From the NCBI RefSeq assembly GCF_965200405.1, contig NZ_OZ241356.1, positions 1,922,001 to 1,986,000 on the forward strand: a stretch of DNA of 64,000 bases, written 5' to 3'. Shown piece by piece: positions 60,686 through 64,000 of the stretch. The DNA is from Glacieibacterium sp965200405. Its GTDB lineage: Bacteria; Pseudomonadota; Alphaproteobacteria; Sphingomonadales; Sphingomonadaceae. The notes beneath the pieces are model-generated. The model saw nothing but the letters and a program-made list of their open reading frames with translations, searched no databases and was not told the origin of the DNA. Position 1 is the first letter of the stretch; the number at the start of each line of letters is the position of its first letter. The position numbers and the translations under genes are program-made.

Positions 60686-62014
60686 ATGACCTACGACCTC
60701 ATCCTGCGCAACGCTGCCGTCTATACGCCGGGCGGCCTTGTCGAAGCCGACCTCGCGGTGCTGGGCGGCAAGACAGCCGCGCTGCTGTCCCGCGGCGAGG
60801 GTAGTGCCGCCGCCGAGCAGGATTGCACCGGCCTGACCATCCTGCCTGGCGCCATCGACACCCAGGTGCATTTTCGCGAGCCGGGCCTCGATCACAAGGA
60901 GGACCTCGCCTCGGGCAGCCTCGCGGCCGTCATGGGCGGCATCACGGCGGTGTTCGAGATGCCGAACACCAAGCCCAATACCGATTCGGCCGAGGCGCTG
61001 AACGAGAAGCTGGACCGCGCGAAGGGCCGGATGTGGTGCGACCACGCTTTCTACGTCGGCGCAACCGCGGCCAATGCTGAGCATCTCGACGTGCTGGAGA
61101 TGCTGCCCGGCTGTTGCGGCATCAAGGTGTTCATGGGCGCCTCGACCGGCGACCTGCTGGTCAGCGACGACGCGACGCTGGCGCGGGTGCTGGCGTCGGG
61201 CAATCGCCGTGTCGCGATCCATGCCGAGGACGAGTATCGGATGAAGGATCGCGAAGGCTTTCGCATCCCCGGCGATCCGTCGAGCCATCCGGTCTGGCGT
61301 GACGACGAGAGCGCCATGCTGGCGACCCGGCGCGTCGTGCGGCTGGCGACCGAGGCGCGGCGGCGGATCCACGTCCTGCACATCACGACCCCAGCCGAGC
61401 TGGAGTTCCTCAAGGACCACAAGGGCATCGCCAGCGCCGAGCTGACGCCCCAGCACCTGACGCTGGCGGGCGAGGAGGCCTATCCGCGTCTCGGCACCTA
61501 TGCCCAGATGAATCCGCCGATCCGTTCCGGCGCGCACCGCGATGGCTTGTGGCATTGGCTCCAGCAGGGCGTCACCGACGTCATCGGCTCCGACCACGCA
61601 CCGCACACGGTGGCCGAGAAGGCGCAGGAATACCCAGCCTCGCCGTCGGGCATGCCCGGTGTGCAGACTCTGCTGCCGTTGATGCTCGACCATGTCGCCA
61701 ACGGCCGACTCAGCCTGGAACGGCTGGTCGACCTGACCAGCGCCGGGGCGATCCGGCTGTTCGGGATCGTCGGCAAGGGGCGGATCGCAGCCGGTTTCGA
61801 CGCCGACTATTCGGTCGTAGACCTCAAGGCGCGTTGGACGATCGAGCAGGAATGGCTGGCCAGCCGCTGCGGCTGGTCGCCGTTCACCGGCATGACCCTG
61901 ACTGGCCGGCCGATCGGCACGGTGATCCGCGGTCAGCGCGTCATGTGGGACAGTGAAGTCGCAGCGACCGCCGACGGCCAGCCGCTGCGCTTCCAGGAAA
62001 CGCTGCGCGGTTAG
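60686..62014 (+). CDS. pyrC: Dihydroorotase, class I
   Basis: 442 residues. Closes carbamoyl aspartate to dihydroorotate in pyrimidine synthesis. Metal site: the usual HxH is QxH here (Q60, H62 in DTQVHFREPG), carboxylated Lys candidate K147 (CGIKVFMG), H179 (IHAE), H232 (LHIT) and D303 (GSDHAPH). The substituted first His is a known variant in alphaproteobacterial members but is worth checking. Overlaps the convergent DUF1134 gene by 4 bases. Confidence 0.9.
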   Translation: MTYDLILRNAAVYTPGGLVEADLAVLGGKTAALLSRGEGSAAAEQDCTGLTILPGAIDTQVHFREPGLDHKEDLASGSLAAVMGGITAVFEMPNTKPNTDSAEALNEKLDRAKGRMWCDHAFYVGATAANAEHLDVLEMLPGCCGIKVFMGASTGDLLVSDDATLARVLASGNRRVAIHAEDEYRMKDREGFRIPGDPSSHPVWRDDESAMLATRRVVRLATEARRRIHVLHITTPAELEFLKDHKGIASAELTPQHLTLAGEEAYPRLGTYAQMNPPIRSGAHRDGLWHWLQQGVTDVIGSDHAPHTVAEKAQEYPASPSGMPGVQTLLPLMLDHVANGRLSLERLVDLTSAGAIRLFGIVGKGRIAAGFDADYSVVDLKARWTIEQEWLASRCGWSPFTGMTLTGRPIGTVIRGQRVMWDSEVAATADGQPLRFQETLRG

Positions 62015-62631
62015 AAGGGCACCTTCTTCAGCTCGCGGGTGAAGTTCAGGTAGCCCGCGTTGATGCCGAGGCGCAGGCCGACGCCCAGCTTGATCGGCAC
62101 CAGCACCACGTCGTCGCGCTGGAGATAGTTGGCACCGAACCCGCCGACGAAGAATGCCTTGCCCTCGGCGGCTGGGTAACGCTTGAACAAGTCGTTGCTA
62201 TCATTGAGGTTGTACACCAAAATGAAGGTCCGCGACGCGTCTGCTCCGGCGTCGAAGCCGACCGACGGGCCGGTCCAGAACACCGGCATCTGGCCCTCGA
62301 TCTTGTGGAACAGGGTACCGCTGCCATAGCGCACGCCGACGACGAAGGCACCGCCCGCCTCGCGCCCGACGATATAGCCGTTGGGCTCGCCGCGCTCCTT
62401 GAAGATGCGCTCGACGACATCGCCCAAGCCCTTGGCACCGCGTCCGAACACGTCCTCGGCGGCCGACAGCACGTCCTTCTGCTGGTAGGTGCCGTCGGGG
62501 TTGTGCGGCAGGGAGGAAACCGGCGCGCTGGCGGGCGCAGCGGCGGCGCTGGTCGGCCGGGCGGCACGGTCGACGTTGGCGCAACCGGCTAGGACCAGCA
62601 TCGGAATAGCCAGGGACAGGATAAGACGCAT
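62011..62631 (-). CDS. DUF1134 envelope integrity protein (EipA-like)
   Basis: 206 residues. Lipoprotein-type signal ending LVLAGC (Cys at about 17), a linker (about 20-55), and a DUF1134 beta-barrel domain (about 56-206) with IVGREAGGAFVVGVRYGSGTL, FWTGPSVGFDAGADASRTFILVYNLND, and GVGLRLGINAGYLNF. Brucella EipA of this family is needed for envelope integrity. Here lipid anchoring is likely, unlike soluble EipA. Confidence 0.88.
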   Translation of the reverse strand: MRLILSLAIPMLVLAGCANVDRAARPTSAAAAPASAPVSSLPHNPDGTYQQKDVLSAAEDVFGRGAKGLGDVVERIFKERGEPNGYIVGREAGGAFVVGVRYGSGTLFHKIEGQMPVFWTGPSVGFDAGADASRTFILVYNLNDSNDLFKRYPAAEGKAFFVGGFGANYLQRDDVVLVPIKLGVGLRLGINAGYLNFTRELKKVPF

Positions 62632-62751
62632 GCAACCTCCGCTCGAATATCCGCCCCCAAGGGCATTTAGCCGTGCTGCACCTGCGATGTCCAACCTTCC
62701 ATCCGCGCCGCTCGCCTGCTACCCGCGCAGCGAACAGTCGAAAGGCAAATT

Positions 62752-64000
62752 ATGCAGGTTACGATGATCGGCGCGGGCTATGTCGGCCTCGTGTCGGGCG
62801 CATGTTTCGCGGACTTCGGGCACGACGTCGTCTGCGTCGACCTCGACCAGGGCAAGATCGACCGCCTGCACGCCGGGATCATGCCGATCTACGAGCCCGG
62901 GCTGGCAGAACTGGTCACCGGCAACGCCCGCGCCGGGCGCCTGACGTTCACCACCGACCTCAAGGCGGGTATCGCCAACGCCGACGCGATCTTCATTGCG
63001 GTGGGCACGCCGTCGCGTCGCGGCGATGGCCATGCCGACCTCAGCTATGTCCATGCCGCGGCCAAGGAAATCGCCGCCGCCGTGTCGCGTTATACCGTCA
63101 TCGTGACCAAGTCGACGGTTCCGGTCGGCACTGGCGACGACGTCGAGCGACTGATCCACGAGACCAATCCAGACGCCGACATCGCCGTCGTCTCCAACCC
63201 CGAATTTCTGCGCGAGGGTGCCGCCATCGCCGACTTCAAGCGGCCCGACCGCATCGTCATCGGCACCGAGGATGCCCGCGCCCGCGCCGTGATGACGGAG
63301 CTGTACCGCCCGCTGTTCCTCAATCACTCGCCGCTGCTGTTCACGTCGCGGCGTACGGCGGAGTTGATCAAATACGCCGCCAACGCCTTCCTCGCGATGA
63401 AGATCACCTTCATCAACGAGATCGCCGACCTGTGCGAGGCGGTCGGGGCCAACGTCCAGGACGTCGCCCGCGGCATCGGCCTCGACAACCGCATCGGCTC
63501 CAAGTTCCTGCACGCGGGGCCCGGCTATGGCGGCAGCTGCTTCCCCAAGGACACGCTGGCGCTGGTCAAGACGGCGCAGGACTTCGGCTCGCCGGTGCGG
63601 ATCATCGAGACGGTCGCGGCGGTCAACGACCAGCGCAAGCGCGCCATGGCGAAGAAGGTCATCGCGGCCTGCGACGGCGACGTGCGCGGCAAGACCATCG
63701 CGATCCTCGGCCTGACCTTCAAGCCGAACACCGACGACATGCGCGACAGCCCGTCGATCGCCATCATCCAGGCGCTCCAGGACGCCGGCGCGACCATCCG
63801 CGCCTATGACCCGGAGGGCGTCGAGCAGGCCAAGCTGATGCTCAAGGACGTCCACTACGCCGCCAACCCGTACGACTGCTGCACCGGCGCGCATGCGGCG
63901 GTGCTGGTCACCGAATGGGATGCGTTCCGCGCCCTCGACCTGGCCCGCGTCCACGGCCTGATGGCGTCGCCGGCGATCGTCGACCTGCGGAATGTCTATC
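62752..64000 (+). CDS. ugd: UDP-glucose 6-dehydrogenase, C-terminus cut by window edge
   Basis: At least 416 residues. NAD motif MIGAGYVGLVSG (5-16), central dimer helix, catalytic C263 in GGSCFPKD, KFLHAGPGYGG, and a C-terminal domain reaching VDLRNVY at the edge. Oxidises UDP-glucose to UDP-glucuronate for surface polysaccharides. Only the last ~20 residues are likely missing. Confidence 0.96.
   Translation, partial: MQVTMIGAGYVGLVSGACFADFGHDVVCVDLDQGKIDRLHAGIMPIYEPGLAELVTGNARAGRLTFTTDLKAGIANADAIFIAVGTPSRRGDGHADLSYVHAAAKEIAAAVSRYTVIVTKSTVPVGTGDDVERLIHETNPDADIAVVSNPEFLREGAAIADFKRPDRIVIGTEDARARAVMTELYRPLFLNHSPLLFTSRRTAELIKYAANAFLAMKITFINEIADLCEAVGANVQDVARGIGLDNRIGSKFLHAGPGYGGSCFPKDTLALVKTAQDFGSPVRIIETVAAVNDQRKRAMAKKVIAACDGDVRGKTIAILGLTFKPNTDDMRDSPSIAIIQALQDAGATIRAYDPEGVEQAKLMLKDVHYAANPYDCCTGAHAAVLVTEWDAFRALDLARVHGLMASPAIVDLRNVY

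Overview
The window looks like chromosomal DNA of a GC-rich alphaproteobacterium, most likely a sphingomonad (Sphingomonadales). The reasons are the high-GC codon use, the histidine phosphotransferase ChpT, the rluD / JAMM peptidase / rpoH neighbourhood, rpmF-plsX-fabH-ihfA-MerR synteny, an EipA-like DUF1134 protein, and a gene transfer agent (GTA) type head-tail cluster ending in a DUF2793 protein. Genes are tightly packed, with many 4-base ATGA/GTGA overlaps. No gene-free stretch exceeds 300 bases once the RNase P RNA is counted. I saw no tRNA, rRNA, CRISPR array, integrase, or transposase.

Layout. 1-2 kb: galactofuranose-type sugar genes (UDP-galactopyranose mutase, glycosyltransferase). 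2-5 kb: CitE-like lyase, SPFH/NfeD pair, RNase P RNA on the minus strand. 5-10.7 kb: small envelope genes, then a DnaJ-like / EamA / amidase operon, an SDR enzyme, and an overlapping JAMM / cold-shock / LysE / chpT operon. 10.7-14.6 kb: rluD, rpoH, an amine oxidase, mtgA. 14.6-17.3 kb: a palindromic repeat, an Mth938-like gene, ybaB, dnaX, SRP RNA. 17.4-21.5 kb: VapBC, ferredoxin with two adjacent cysteine desulfurases, an OmpA-type lipoprotein. 21.6-27.1 kb: a CNNM/CorC protein, an ECF sigma / putative anti-sigma / metal-sensor trio, a secreted protein of unknown function, a TPR protein.

27.2-44.9 kb is a co-directional virion cluster in GTA order: small terminase-like, TerL, portal, a g3.5-like protein, prohead protease, capsid, connector, head closure, tail terminator, tail tube, chaperones, tape measure, distal tail, hub, NlpC/P60 peptidase, megatron, DUF2793. 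It has no integrase, repressor, replication or lysis genes, which fits a domesticated gene transfer agent better than a prophage. Two features stand out. A block between capsid and connector carries an 893-residue beta-helix-like protein, a probable decoration protein and a small Ig-like/fibre-adaptor protein. The distal tail protein is fused to a ~560-residue N-terminal domain that may be a glycoside-hydrolase-like barrel.

45-64 kb is housekeeping: a major OmpA porin, envelope proteins, lipB, an epoxide hydrolase / GMC oxidoreductase pair, an MBL hydrolase, MAPEG, CsbD, rpmF-plsX-fabH-ihfA-merR, methylmalonyl-CoA epimerase, a MarR/EmrA/EmrB efflux operon, ygfZ, pyrC, eipA and the start of ugd. 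The most striking small-scale feature is a 177-base palindromic element inserted in frame in the JAMM peptidase gene. Related GC-rich hairpins lie at GTA gene junctions, where they appear to help form ribosome binding sites.
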